Assembly (NCBI RefSeq): GCF_039523415.1 | Contig: NZ_BAAAFG010000015.1 | Location: 434,001 to 498,000 of the forward strand | Direction of reading: 5' to 3' | Origin: Gangjinia marincola | GTDB lineage: Bacteria; Bacteroidota; Bacteroidia; Flavobacteriales; Flavobacteriaceae | DNA length: 64,000 bases | Part shown: in pieces, positions 1-8,754 of the stretch | Layout of the letters: each line of letters opens with the position of its first letter | Numbering within the stretch: the stretch's first letter is position 1 | Notes under the pieces: generated by a model | Database searches by the model: none | The model's input: the letters and a program-made list of their open reading frames with translations, nothing else | What the model was told of the DNA's origin: nothing | Made by a program: the position numbers and the translations under genes

Positions 1-287
1 ACAACAACAAAAAATCTAAAACGATTCATTATTTTTTGCATTTTCATCCAAATGTCATAATCCAAGAGGCAAACAAAAAAATTGTTCTTATAAATGAAAA
101 TGAAAAAATAATATTACAAGGTAGTTGGCTCAACGAAGCTTCTATTAGCGAAGGAGAGAAGGATAATTTACAAGGTTGGTATTCTCCTCAATATAATGTA
201 AAAGTTCAGGCAAAGACCTTAGTATACACCACCACTATAAAAAGTAAAGAAACAAGGTCCATTTCATTAAGGATTTCATATAAATGA
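1..287 (+). CDS. Heparinase II/III-like protein, C-terminal fragment
   Basis: The reading frame is open from the first full codon at base 3 to the TGA at 285-287, so this is the 3' end of a longer gene whose start lies outside the window. The visible ~94 residues contain HFHPNV followed by short beta-strand-like segments and a WYSP motif. This pattern resembles the C-terminal beta-sandwich of heparinase II/III family polysaccharide lyases, which often sit in flavobacterial capsule clusters. The next gene starts inside its stop codon (ATGA overlap), so it is part of the exopolysaccharide operon. A role in trimming or modifying a uronate-containing polymer is inferred. The family call rests on a short tail and is moderate at best. 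Confidence 0.55.
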   Translation, partial: NNKKSKTIHYFLHFHPNVIIQEANKKIVLINENEKIILQGSWLNEASISEGEKDNLQGWYSPQYNVKVQAKTLVYTTTIKSKETRSISLRISYK

Positions 288-1546
288 AGTTAAGCAAAAT
301 ATATATACGAAAATATACAATAGAAGAGAGTCTGATTTTCATGACAGCTTTGCTTTTACCGCTTCATAAGAATATAAGCACTTGGTTTCTTGTTGGCTCC
401 GCAATTTATTGTTTCTATCTCTATACTAAAAGCAAGAGTGAATTTAAAATAAAAAATCTAGTCTGGTTAGGGATTATCCCTATGACCTTAATTGTAATAA
501 AATTAGTAGGATTAATCAATGCCAGGGATATAAGTAAAGGAATTGAAGAAGTAGTGCGATATTTTCCATTTTTGTTATTACCGTTATCTATGGTTGTATT
601 AGCGAAGCGCTCTGAACGATTAGATCAAATAATTTTTAAAGCGTTAGTATTAGGTTGTGTTATAGCTATAACGATCTGCTGGATCAATGCAATACAGGCT
701 GTAGTAAGAAATAACGAACCTCTTTCAAACTTACTGGCGTGGAAACGTAGTAACATATACTTGACAAGAATATTAGATATTCATCCTCCCTATTTAGGAT
801 TTATTATAATTATTGCAATTAGTTTTTTAGTGAAATACTACTTATTGGGTAAAAAGGCTAAAGAATTAGCGAACTCAAAGAGAATACTTATCTACGCAGT
901 AATATTTTTCTTTATATTATTTCTATTTCATCTGGTTTCAAGAAATTCAATTATTTTATTGATCCTTTTAAGCATAGGATTTACACTTTTCTTTAAAAAG
1001 AAACGGTTCATTTTTATTAGTACAGCTGTAATTATGCTATTTGCCGCTGTAATTTACGTTCATCCCTCAAAATACTTACAGCGTAAATATGTGAAAATGC
1101 TTAATTTGACAGATGATGAATTAGGAGACAAGCGGTTCTCACGCCTTATCGCTTCATGGAATATTTTTCTAGAGCATCCAATTATTGGAGCAGGATCTAC
1201 AACAGATGATATTTTAAGACTTGAGCAGTATAATAAGATGGATGATCAAATAGCTTATGCTAAAAATCTTAATGCACATAACCAATATGCTGAATACTTA
1301 GCGAGTACAGGCCTAATAGGGCTTTCTATATTTATAACTGTGATAGTCGTTTTTTTAAGATATACGATCATTTCTCAACACTATTTTTATACCGTTTTGC
1401 TGTTGTCTTTCTTATTTAGTTGCCTTACAGAAAGTATGCTAGAGAGGGAGTTAGGTATTAAAATTTTTAGCTTAATCTTATCTTTGTGTGTTTATCATTA
1501 TATAAGAGACCAAAAACTTATTAATAAACCTCTTTTTGAAAAATAA
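284..1546 (+). CDS. O-antigen polymerase/ligase-like membrane protein (first of three)
   Basis: A 420-residue protein with about ten to twelve predicted hydrophobic segments. It has the large periplasmic loop before the last helices that is typical of the Wzy/WaaL (O-antigen ligase) superfamily. The loop contains a WNIFLEHPIIGAG segment and then AHNQYAEYLASTGLIG, which matches the HNxxxxxxxxxGxxG signature of PF04932 proteins. It should polymerise or ligate lipid-linked repeat units on the periplasmic face of the inner membrane. Its ATG overlaps the upstream TGA by four bases, so translation is probably coupled. Polymerase and ligase cannot be told apart from sequence. Two more members of the same superfamily follow in this cluster. 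Confidence 0.85.
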   Translation: MKLSKIYIRKYTIEESLIFMTALLLPLHKNISTWFLVGSAIYCFYLYTKSKSEFKIKNLVWLGIIPMTLIVIKLVGLINARDISKGIEEVVRYFPFLLLPLSMVVLAKRSERLDQIIFKALVLGCVIAITICWINAIQAVVRNNEPLSNLLAWKRSNIYLTRILDIHPPYLGFIIIIAISFLVKYYLLGKKAKELANSKRILIYAVIFFFILFLFHLVSRNSIILLILLSIGFTLFFKKKRFIFISTAVIMLFAAVIYVHPSKYLQRKYVKMLNLTDDELGDKRFSRLIASWNIFLEHPIIGAGSTTDDILRLEQYNKMDDQIAYAKNLNAHNQYAEYLASTGLIGLSIFITVIVVFLRYTIISQHYFYTVLLLSFLFSCLTESMLERELGIKIFSLILSLCVYHYIRDQKLINKPLFEK

Positions 1547-2381
1547 AATAATTTATTTATTAGGAGCCGGTCGTAGCGGTACGACGTTATTGGCATCTGC
1601 ATTACATACACATCCAAACATTCAAACCGTTGGCGAACTACATCAATTTTTCGAATATTATTTTGACAACAAGTCGTGCTCGTGTGGTAGTGTTCTTGAT
1701 GCATGTATGTTTTGGAAAGAAATTATAAAAGAGATTAGGTTTAGTCACGTCTCAAATGAAAATTATAGGAGTATTGAGAAAAAACACAATCATCGCTATA
1801 TATTGAATTATCTTTTAAGCAATCACAATTCACGGGATTATATAAAGGCAAATGAAGAAGTATTTTCAGCTATTCGTAAAGCTACATCTTCTACTTGGAT
1901 GTTGGATTCTTCTAAATACATTGCACGTTATCTTTTATTAAGAAAAAGCAATAAAAATGAGATTAAAGGTGTTTTCTTAGTTCGCGATGTGCGGGGTGTT
2001 ATACATTCTTTTAAGAAAAAAGTACAAACACCAAGGTCGCCATTTTCATCTCTTATCTACTATCTTCTTATCAATACAATAGGTGAATTAATTGCACGTA
2101 TGGATAAAAACATAATAAAGATTAGGTACGAAGACTTTATTAATAATCCTAACAAAACTCTTGAGCGAATTTATGAACATGTTTTCAATTTTAAAGAAAC
2201 AGCGTTACTGTCTAAGGAAATAAAGACGCCACACTTTATTGGGGGAAATCGTCTTGTTTCAAAAAATCAAATTAAGATTAGTCAAAAAATTTCTTGGAGG
2301 CAAGAAATGAAAAGAAGTCATCAGCTATTATATTACATGCTATCTTTACCTTTATTGATCGTTAATAAATATAAGATGTGA
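1536..2381 (+). CDS. Sulfotransferase family protein
   Basis: A 281-residue soluble protein. The N-terminus carries the PAPS 5'-phosphosulfate binding loop GAGRSGTTLL (about residues 10-19), followed by HTHPNIQTVGELHQ as in sulfotransferase family 3. Around residue 148 the FLVRDVRGVIHSF segment fits the 3'-phosphate binding strand. It most likely transfers sulfate from PAPS to a sugar of the exported polysaccharide, which would make this a sulfated glycan as is common in marine bacteria. The start is a TTG ten bases inside the end of the preceding gene; no ATG exists near enough to include the nucleotide-binding loop. The acceptor is unknown. Confidence 0.85.
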   Translation: MKNKIIYLLGAGRSGTTLLASALHTHPNIQTVGELHQFFEYYFDNKSCSCGSVLDACMFWKEIIKEIRFSHVSNENYRSIEKKHNHRYILNYLLSNHNSRDYIKANEEVFSAIRKATSSTWMLDSSKYIARYLLLRKSNKNEIKGVFLVRDVRGVIHSFKKKVQTPRSPFSSLIYYLLINTIGELIARMDKNIIKIRYEDFINNPNKTLERIYEHVFNFKETALLSKEIKTPHFIGGNRLVSKNQIKISQKISWRQEMKRSHQLLYYMLSLPLLIVNKYKM

Positions 2382-3373
2382 TGAATATCTTCATAACCTT
2401 AGATTACGAATTATTTTTTGGAGCGCATACAGGATCAGTACAAGAGAGTATCATAAAACCTACGAATCACCTTACAGAACTTTTAGATCCTTATAATATT
2501 TCAGCCACTTTTTTTGTTGATTCTGGTTATCTTCTTGCGTTAGAACGACAAAAGAAACAATACCCTCAACTAGAAGACGATTACACCGTCATAAAAAATC
2601 AATTAAAAGAACTTGTTGCAAAGGGTCACTCGATCGAACTTCATATACATCCTCACTGGGAAGATTCTTTTTTTGACGGTAAGAAATGGCATATGAATAC
2701 AAAGCGATATCGTCTTGATTGTTTCAAACAGGAGGAAGTAACTAATATTTTTGATCGCTATACTAATGTATTAACAAAAATCACAAATAAAAAGCCAATA
2801 GCATATCGGGCAGGTGGGTGGAGTGCTCAACCTTTTTCTAACCTAAAACCAGGCTTTGAGTCAAACAATCTGCGTATTGATAGTTCTGTCTATCCTCAAG
2901 GATTTTACTCATCCTCACTACAAAATTTTGACTTTAGAGCTATCGATCCTTACGTGACCCAGTACAGTTTTGATGAAAATCTCACAAAACAAGAAGAGAA
3001 TGGAAAATTTCTTGAAGTTCCCATTAGTTCAATAAAAGTCACTCCTTTGTTTTTTTGGAAGTTTGCGTCAAAAAAGCTTATTAAGAACAAGGAACATAAA
3101 CCATTTGGTGATGGTTCTGCCATACCATTATCAACGCGTCAAAAATTGAAATTGCTCACAATCTCTTCTTACAGCGTCGTATCTATAGATGGTTTCAAAT
3201 CTACATTAATACAAAAAGCTTTTACTAACTATACACAACGTGCAAAAACGCATAAACACTTTGTATTAATAGGGCATCCTAAAGCATTTACACCATATTC
3301 GTTAAAAAAATTAAAAGAATTTATTGAATCTACTAAGGATCATCACAATTTTGTGACCTATGAAATTGTTTAA
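2381..3373 (+). CDS. Polysaccharide deacetylase family protein
   Basis: About 330 residues. The N-terminus FITLDYELFFG resembles the first metal-binding strand of the NodB-homology fold, and ELHIHPHWED supplies the HxxxxD/HxH-like metal ligands. A later ISATFFVDSGY strand and the C-terminal IGHPKA also match carbohydrate esterase 4 relatives. Predicted role: removal of N- or O-acetyl groups from a sugar of the polymer or a precursor. The chosen ATG overlaps the upstream stop as TGATG; a GTG three bases earlier is an alternative. The next gene starts inside its 3' end. The substrate cannot be read from sequence. Confidence 0.8.
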   Translation: MNIFITLDYELFFGAHTGSVQESIIKPTNHLTELLDPYNISATFFVDSGYLLALERQKKQYPQLEDDYTVIKNQLKELVAKGHSIELHIHPHWEDSFFDGKKWHMNTKRYRLDCFKQEEVTNIFDRYTNVLTKITNKKPIAYRAGGWSAQPFSNLKPGFESNNLRIDSSVYPQGFYSSSLQNFDFRAIDPYVTQYSFDENLTKQEENGKFLEVPISSIKVTPLFFWKFASKKLIKNKEHKPFGDGSAIPLSTRQKLKLLTISSYSVVSIDGFKSTLIQKAFTNYTQRAKTHKHFVLIGHPKAFTPYSLKKLKEFIESTKDHHNFVTYEIV

Positions 3374-4517
3374 TCTAAAAACCTATTTCGCAGGCAGTAT
3401 ATTAATTCTTTTTTATATAACTGAGTTTATAAGTAAAATAGGATTCTATGCTAATTCTCCTAACTCAATTCAATTATTCACAAAAATTAGTGTGGCACTT
3501 TATTTTTTAATGGAGATGACTGTCTCTTTAAAAAAAAGAAAGTCGATTATAATTGGATTCTTGACTTTAACCGCAGGATTTATATTGGGACAAAATTTTT
3601 TGATAGGAGGCTTTACTATGTATAGCATAAAAATTTTTGGTAAGTACATCTTTGCATTATTAGTATTGCAATACTTTTACTTTAATCCTCTATCAAAAAA
3701 GGCAAAGTCGTTTTTAATACAAGCATTTAAGCTCCTTATTATAGTAAATGCCATGTTTATTATTCTTGGACTTATTTTTGACATTCATGTCTTTGAAACA
3801 TACAAATATGGACGATTTGGTTACAATGGATTGTTAAGGAACTCATCCACTTCATCTTATTTCTACCTCATTGCCGTTTTTTATGTACTTTTTAAAAGAA
3901 ATTTACCTTTAAGATATGATAGTTTATTTGTTATCGTTATGATATCCTCACTACTTATTGGGACAAAGTCTGTCTATCTTTCTATATTGTTTTTTGGCTT
4001 TTTCAAAGTTTATAAAATGTGTATTTCAACAAAAGCAAGGGTATTATTAATCAGCCTAGTATCACTCATTGGGCTTGGCTTATTTTATATTGTTTTCTAT
4101 AATTACACAAGCTTTACTACTATTCAAGAAGAAAAAGGGATTTTATCATCTATATTGTCATTTAGAAATGATCTTTTCATAAATCGAACACTACCACATA
4201 TCACTAATCACTGGTCCTTCATACATTATCTTTTTGGAGGAGTTGATGATCCTTATGTGAGATCTCAATTGGATTTAATTGATGTGTTGCATTTTTTTGG
4301 ACTTGTTGGGACAATACTTTACATCTATATGTATTACAAATTACTTGTTACATTTACGTTGAATTATAAGGCTGTAGCGCTATTATTTTTTTTGAGCTTT
4401 ATTATTATGCTTTCAGGAAATTTTTTAAGTAACCCAACCGTGGTAATGTACATCGTGTTCGTACAGCAAATTTTAAAAACCTCAGATACTACTTCATTTG
4501 AAACAAGAATTATTTAA
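3360..4517 (+). CDS. O-antigen polymerase-like membrane protein (second)
   Basis: A 385-residue, very hydrophobic protein with about ten to eleven membrane segments and basic cytoplasmic loops. It lacks the clear HN...G signature of the first polymerase-like protein but has the same overall layout, including a long loop before the final helices (around residues 255-310). It resembles Wzy-type repeat-unit polymerases, which are very divergent in sequence. It overlaps the deacetylase gene by 14 bases and is itself overlapped by the next gene, so it is translated within the same operon. A polymerase role is inferred from topology and context, not from a conserved motif. Confidence 0.65.
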   Translation: MKLFNLKTYFAGSILILFYITEFISKIGFYANSPNSIQLFTKISVALYFLMEMTVSLKKRKSIIIGFLTLTAGFILGQNFLIGGFTMYSIKIFGKYIFALLVLQYFYFNPLSKKAKSFLIQAFKLLIIVNAMFIILGLIFDIHVFETYKYGRFGYNGLLRNSSTSSYFYLIAVFYVLFKRNLPLRYDSLFVIVMISSLLIGTKSVYLSILFFGFFKVYKMCISTKARVLLISLVSLIGLGLFYIVFYNYTSFTTIQEEKGILSSILSFRNDLFINRTLPHITNHWSFIHYLFGGVDDPYVRSQLDLIDVLHFFGLVGTILYIYMYYKLLVTFTLNYKAVALLFFLSFIIMLSGNFLSNPTVVMYIVFVQQILKTSDTTSFETRII

Positions 4518-5241
4518 TACATCTATACATAATCTAACCATGCAAGAGACACTTGAAATGGTTCAAAAGGCGATCGAGGAAAAGAAACAGCTTCACCATG
4601 TTGTTGTCAATGCGGGGAAGATTGTACAAATGCAGAATGACTATGAATTAAAAGAAAGTGTAAATTCCAGTGATATCATTAATGCAGATGGACAAGCGGT
4701 GGTTTGGGCTTCAAGATATTTAGGAAAACCATTAAAAGAGCGGGTTGCAGGAATAGACCTTATGATAAATTTGGTAGAATACGCTTCAAAAAAAAACTAT
4801 AAAATATATCTACTGGGAGCAAAAGAAGAGGTCGTTAAAACAGTAGTAAATTTGTATAAGAAAAACTACGGAGACCATATTATAGCAGGTTACAGAAACG
4901 GCTATTTTAAAAAAGATGAGCAAATACAAATCGCAAAAGAGATCAGTGAAAGTGGTGCTAACATGTTATTTGTAGCTATATCTTCTCCCATGAAGGAAAA
5001 CTTTCTTTACGACTATAGAGATCAACTAAAAGCAGTAAATTTCATTATGGGTGTTGGCGGTAGCTTTGATGTTATATCAGGAAAGGTAAAACGTGCACCA
5101 CGTTGGATGCAAAAAGCAGGACTGGAGTGGTTATTCAGGTTTTTACAAGAACCAAGGCGTATGTGGAAAAGATATTTAGTCGGGAACACCAAATTTATAT
5201 GGATGGTTATGAAAGAAAAAATGAGACAAGTTAAAGAGTAA
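4498..5241 (+). CDS. WecG/TagA/CpsF family glycosyltransferase
   Basis: A 247-residue protein matching the GT26 (WecG/TagA/CpsF) family. It has an N-terminal NLTMQETLEMV, a VVVNAGKIVQMQ strand, the conserved INADGQAVVWASRYLG acceptor/nucleotide loop, KIYLLGAKEEVV, and a late VGGSFDVISGKVKRAPRWMQKAGLEWLFRFLQEPRR block. Family members add a ManNAc-type or glucosyl residue to an undecaprenyl-linked primer at the membrane surface. The start is taken as the TTG inside the 3' end of the upstream gene, because the first ATG (4540) would remove the first conserved strand. It is a core assembly enzyme of this polysaccharide. Confidence 0.9.
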   Translation: MKQELFNTSIHNLTMQETLEMVQKAIEEKKQLHHVVVNAGKIVQMQNDYELKESVNSSDIINADGQAVVWASRYLGKPLKERVAGIDLMINLVEYASKKNYKIYLLGAKEEVVKTVVNLYKKNYGDHIIAGYRNGYFKKDEQIQIAKEISESGANMLFVAISSPMKENFLYDYRDQLKAVNFIMGVGGSFDVISGKVKRAPRWMQKAGLEWLFRFLQEPRRMWKRYLVGNTKFIWMVMKEKMRQVKE

Positions 5242-5244
5242 AAC

Positions 5245-6429
5245 ATGCAACAGTTACTACAAAAATTGTATGTTCTTCTATTCTATGGAATTTGTTTTTT
5301 ACTCCCACTAGAAAGATATGTTAGGATTGGACCTAATATTTTGTTGTTTAGTTTGATTCTGCTTTTTCCTTTTGTAATTAGAAAGGAGGATACAAAAAAA
5401 GTAATACTACCTCCTATTGTCCTTTTGATCGTATTTAGTGCGTACACTTTTCTCAATCAACTAATCTTTCATCCTGAGCAACCTTTAGATGTTCCTGGAA
5501 GAATAATTCTCTCATTATTATTTATAGGATTAATTTTACCCATCAACAATCTTAGGTACGTTAAACAAATTTTCATTGGATCGGTTTTTTTATGCGTACT
5601 CATTTCTGTAGGTAATATGTTAAGCTATTATCTTGGATCAGTAGAGACCTATCAATTTGTTAAGGGAGACCATATTGCAAATGCATTGCCCATTGAACGC
5701 TTATACTTGGGATTCCTCTGTGTGATAAGTATAATCTTATCAGTAGATTTAATTGGAAGCAAGTTTAAGCCGTTAAATAGATATTATGCAATAAATATCG
5801 TCATTGTTACTGCATTTGTATTACTCATTTCTTCCAGGCTGGGAATTGTTTTAATCAGCATACTTGTGTTGTTGAGCCTTTTCTATAAAACAAAGAAAGT
5901 AGATCGATTAATCTCAGTCTTAGGTCTTGTACTAGTTTTAAGCATTGCATTTGTATCAAGTCCAGAGTTGAGGAATCGCTTTAATCGTTCTGTAGAAAAA
6001 GAAAGAATAGTAGATTATATTTTTCAGGATGATATTCGCAGTGATGCATGGAATGAATCGTTTCATATGCTAAAACATTACGATTATATATTAAAAGGGA
6101 TAGGTTTTCAAGGTACTAAAGAAAATGTAACAAAAAGAATTAACCATCAAACAAACAAAAACGTGATAAATTCACATAATCAATTTGTTGATTTCATGTT
6201 AAGTGCAGGGATACCTGCCTTTTTGTTGTTTATCGCTATTTTTATTGGCACTTTTGTAGCCAGAAAGAAGGATTACGTAAAAATAGCATTACTCTTGAGT
6301 ATTGTATTTTTTCTTTTAATAGAAAATTTATACCATCGTCAAATAGGAGCATATTATGTTGGTCTGGTAATGATTTTTTTGGTCTATGAACCTTTAAAAA
6401 CAAAAAAGCATCAATTAGATGTTGTATAA
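5245..6429 (+). CDS. O-antigen ligase family membrane protein (third)
   Basis: A 394-residue protein with about eleven hydrophobic segments. The large periplasmic loop contains WNESFHMLKHYDYILKGIGFQG and then NSHNQFVDFMLSAGIPAF, the same HN...G arrangement seen in the first polymerase-like protein of this cluster and in the O-antigen ligase superfamily. It starts three bases after the WecG-like gene and is followed 20 bases later by the UDP-glucose dehydrogenase gene. One of the three related proteins probably polymerises the repeat unit and another may attach the polymer to a lipid or protein acceptor; assignment is not possible from sequence. Confidence 0.85.
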   Translation: MQQLLQKLYVLLFYGICFLLPLERYVRIGPNILLFSLILLFPFVIRKEDTKKVILPPIVLLIVFSAYTFLNQLIFHPEQPLDVPGRIILSLLFIGLILPINNLRYVKQIFIGSVFLCVLISVGNMLSYYLGSVETYQFVKGDHIANALPIERLYLGFLCVISIILSVDLIGSKFKPLNRYYAINIVIVTAFVLLISSRLGIVLISILVLLSLFYKTKKVDRLISVLGLVLVLSIAFVSSPELRNRFNRSVEKERIVDYIFQDDIRSDAWNESFHMLKHYDYILKGIGFQGTKENVTKRINHQTNKNVINSHNQFVDFMLSAGIPAFLLFIAIFIGTFVARKKDYVKIALLLSIVFFLLIENLYHRQIGAYYVGLVMIFLVYEPLKTKKHQLDVV

Positions 6430-6449
6430 CTTAGTTGTAAAGAAATAAC

Positions 6450-7757
6450 ATGAAAATAACCGTTGTAGGAACAGGATATGTAGGATTAGTTACTGGAACC
6501 TGTTTAGCCGAAACAGGAAATGAAGTCATTTGTGTTGACATAGATGAAAATAAAGTAAAACAAATGCAATCTGGTGAAGTGCCTATTTATGAGCCTCATC
6601 TTGATGTATTGTTTGAGCGAAATATTAAGGCAGGTAGACTTACTTTTACAACAGACTTACATAAGGGTCTTGATCACGGCGAAATTATTTTCTTAGCACT
6701 CCCCACACCAGAAGATGAAGACGGATCAGCTGACTTACGTTACGTCCTTGGTGTTGCAAAGGACATAGGAGAGTATATTACAGATTATAAAGTGATTGTG
6801 GACAAGAGTACGGTTCCTGTAGGGACGGCAGATCGAGTAAGAGAAACCATTGCAGAGTACACGAGTACTGAGTTCGACGTCGTTTCAAACCCTGAGTTTC
6901 TGCGTGAAGGTTTTGCGGTAGATGATTTTTTAAAGCCAGAACGTATTGTTATAGGCTCTTCTAGTGAAAGAGCTATAGAGTTAATGAAACGCCTCTACAA
7001 ACCTTTTGTACGTTCAGGAAATCCAATCATTGTGATGGACGAGAAATCAGCCGAACTAACTAAATACGCTTCAAACTCTTTTTTGGCGGCAAAAATCACG
7101 TTCATGAATGAGATAGCAAACTATTGCGAAAAAGTAGGAGCAGATGTAGATCATGTAAGACGCGGTATGGGAACGGACTCAAGAATTGGAAAACGTTTCT
7201 TATTTCCAGGCATAGGATACGGTGGATCTTGTTTTCCAAAAGATGTAAAGGCACTACATAAGTCTGGGAAAGATGCAAACTTTGAATTTAAAATCCTCTC
7301 TTCAGTCATTGATATTAACAATGACCAAAAAACAGTATTGATGCCAAAAATAGAATCTTATTTTAAAGGCAATCTAAGCGGAAAAAAAATAGCGCTTTGG
7401 GGACTAGCATTTAAGCCCGAAACAGATGATATTAGAGAAGCTCCTTCTTTGTATATGGTAGATAAATTAATTGCCGCGGGCGCAAATGTAACCGCGTTTG
7501 ATCCTGAAGCTATGCCAAACGTAAAACGTAAACTTAAGGATAAAATAGACTTTGCGAACGGCATGTATGAAACGCTTGATGGCGCAGATGCACTTTTAAT
7601 TTGTACAGAATGGAGCATTTTTAGAACACCGGATTTTAATAAAATCAAAGAAAAATTAAACAATCCTGTAATTTTTGATGGTAGAAACCTATATGACGTT
7701 GAAGAAATGCAAGATCAAAATATTTCCTACTATTCCATAGGGCGCAAAACAGTTTAA
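6450..7757 (+). CDS. ugd: UDP-glucose 6-dehydrogenase
   Basis: A 435-residue member of the UDP-glucose/GDP-mannose dehydrogenase family, oxidising UDP-glucose to UDP-glucuronate with two NAD+. The N-terminal Rossmann loop is VGTGYVGLVTG (residues 6-16). KSTVPVGT and NPEFLREG (about 147-154) are conserved substrate and catalytic segments. The catalytic cysteine is C261 in GYGGSCFPKDVKAL. The C-terminal domain has WGLAFKPETDDIREAP. Length is normal. The gene lies one base upstream of a UDP-glucuronate decarboxylase gene, so its product probably feeds both UDP-glucuronate and UDP-xylose into the cluster. Confidence 0.95.
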   Translation: MKITVVGTGYVGLVTGTCLAETGNEVICVDIDENKVKQMQSGEVPIYEPHLDVLFERNIKAGRLTFTTDLHKGLDHGEIIFLALPTPEDEDGSADLRYVLGVAKDIGEYITDYKVIVDKSTVPVGTADRVRETIAEYTSTEFDVVSNPEFLREGFAVDDFLKPERIVIGSSSERAIELMKRLYKPFVRSGNPIIVMDEKSAELTKYASNSFLAAKITFMNEIANYCEKVGADVDHVRRGMGTDSRIGKRFLFPGIGYGGSCFPKDVKALHKSGKDANFEFKILSSVIDINNDQKTVLMPKIESYFKGNLSGKKIALWGLAFKPETDDIREAPSLYMVDKLIAAGANVTAFDPEAMPNVKRKLKDKIDFANGMYETLDGADALLICTEWSIFRTPDFNKIKEKLNNPVIFDGRNLYDVEEMQDQNISYYSIGRKTV

Positions 7758-7758
7758 A

Positions 7759-8748
7759 ATGTCAAAAAGGGTCTTAATTACAGGTGCTGCGGGTTTTTTA
7801 GGATCACATTTATGCGATCGATTCATCAAAGAAGGATTTGACGTAGTAGGAATGGACAATTTAATTACTGGTGACCTCAAAAACATTGAACACCTGTTTA
7901 AATTACCCAATTTTGAATTTTACCATCATGATGTAACCACGTTTGTAAATGTATCTGGAGATTTAGATTATATCATGCATTTTGCATCTCCGGCAAGTCC
8001 TATTGATTATCTAAAAATCCCAATTCAAACCCTCAAAGTGGGTGCCTTAGGGACACATAATTTATTGGGTTTGGCAAAAGAAAAGAACGCAAGAATCTTA
8101 ATTGCAAGTACATCAGAGGTGTATGGAGATCCGTTAGTACATCCACAAACTGAAGAATACTATGGAAATGTGAATACCATTGGCCCACGTGGTGTGTACG
8201 ATGAGGCTAAGCGTTTTCAAGAAGCCATTACAATGGCGTACCATCGATTTCATGGGGTAGAAACACGTATACTACGTATATTTAACACTTATGGGCCAAG
8301 AATGAGACTGAATGATGGCAGGGTAATTCCCGCCTTTCTGGGACAAGCTTTAAGAGGAGAAGACCTGACTGTGTTTGGAGACGGTTCTCAAACAAGATCA
8401 TTTTGCTACGTAGATGATCAGGTCGAGGGTGCTTTTCGTTTGTTAATGAGTGACTACAGCAATCCTGTAAATATTGGAAATCCAAATGAAATATCAATCA
8501 AAGATTTTGCAGAAGAAATTATTAAGTTGACAGGAACAGATCAAAAAGTGGTATATATGGATTTACCAAAAGACGACCCCATGCAACGTCAACCTGATAT
8601 CACTAAAGCAAGAGAAATCTTAGGTTGGGAGCCAAAAGTTTCCAGAAAAGAGGGTATGGCAAAAACATATGATTATTTTAAAAACTTATCTCAAGAAGAG
8701 TTATTTAAAAAAGAACATAAAGATTTTTCAAGCCATATTAGAAAATAA
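7759..8748 (+). CDS. UDP-glucuronate decarboxylase (UDP-xylose synthase)
   Basis: A 329-residue extended short-chain dehydrogenase. It has the NAD loop TGAAGFLGSHL (residues 8-18), the MDNLITG strand, STSEVYG, and the active-site YDEAK (Tyr-x-x-x-Lys, about residue 147). NTYGPRMRLNDGRVIPAF and FGDGSQTRSFCYVDD are characteristic of UXS enzymes, distinguishing them from GDP-mannose dehydratases and UDP-galactose epimerases. It converts UDP-glucuronate to UDP-xylose with CO2 release. It starts one base after ugd, so the two are almost certainly co-translated as a short pathway supplying xylose to the polymer. Confidence 0.88.
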   Translation: MSKRVLITGAAGFLGSHLCDRFIKEGFDVVGMDNLITGDLKNIEHLFKLPNFEFYHHDVTTFVNVSGDLDYIMHFASPASPIDYLKIPIQTLKVGALGTHNLLGLAKEKNARILIASTSEVYGDPLVHPQTEEYYGNVNTIGPRGVYDEAKRFQEAITMAYHRFHGVETRILRIFNTYGPRMRLNDGRVIPAFLGQALRGEDLTVFGDGSQTRSFCYVDDQVEGAFRLLMSDYSNPVNIGNPNEISIKDFAEEIIKLTGTDQKVVYMDLPKDDPMQRQPDITKAREILGWEPKVSRKEGMAKTYDYFKNLSQEELFKKEHKDFSSHIRK

Positions 8749-8754
8749 TTTCAT

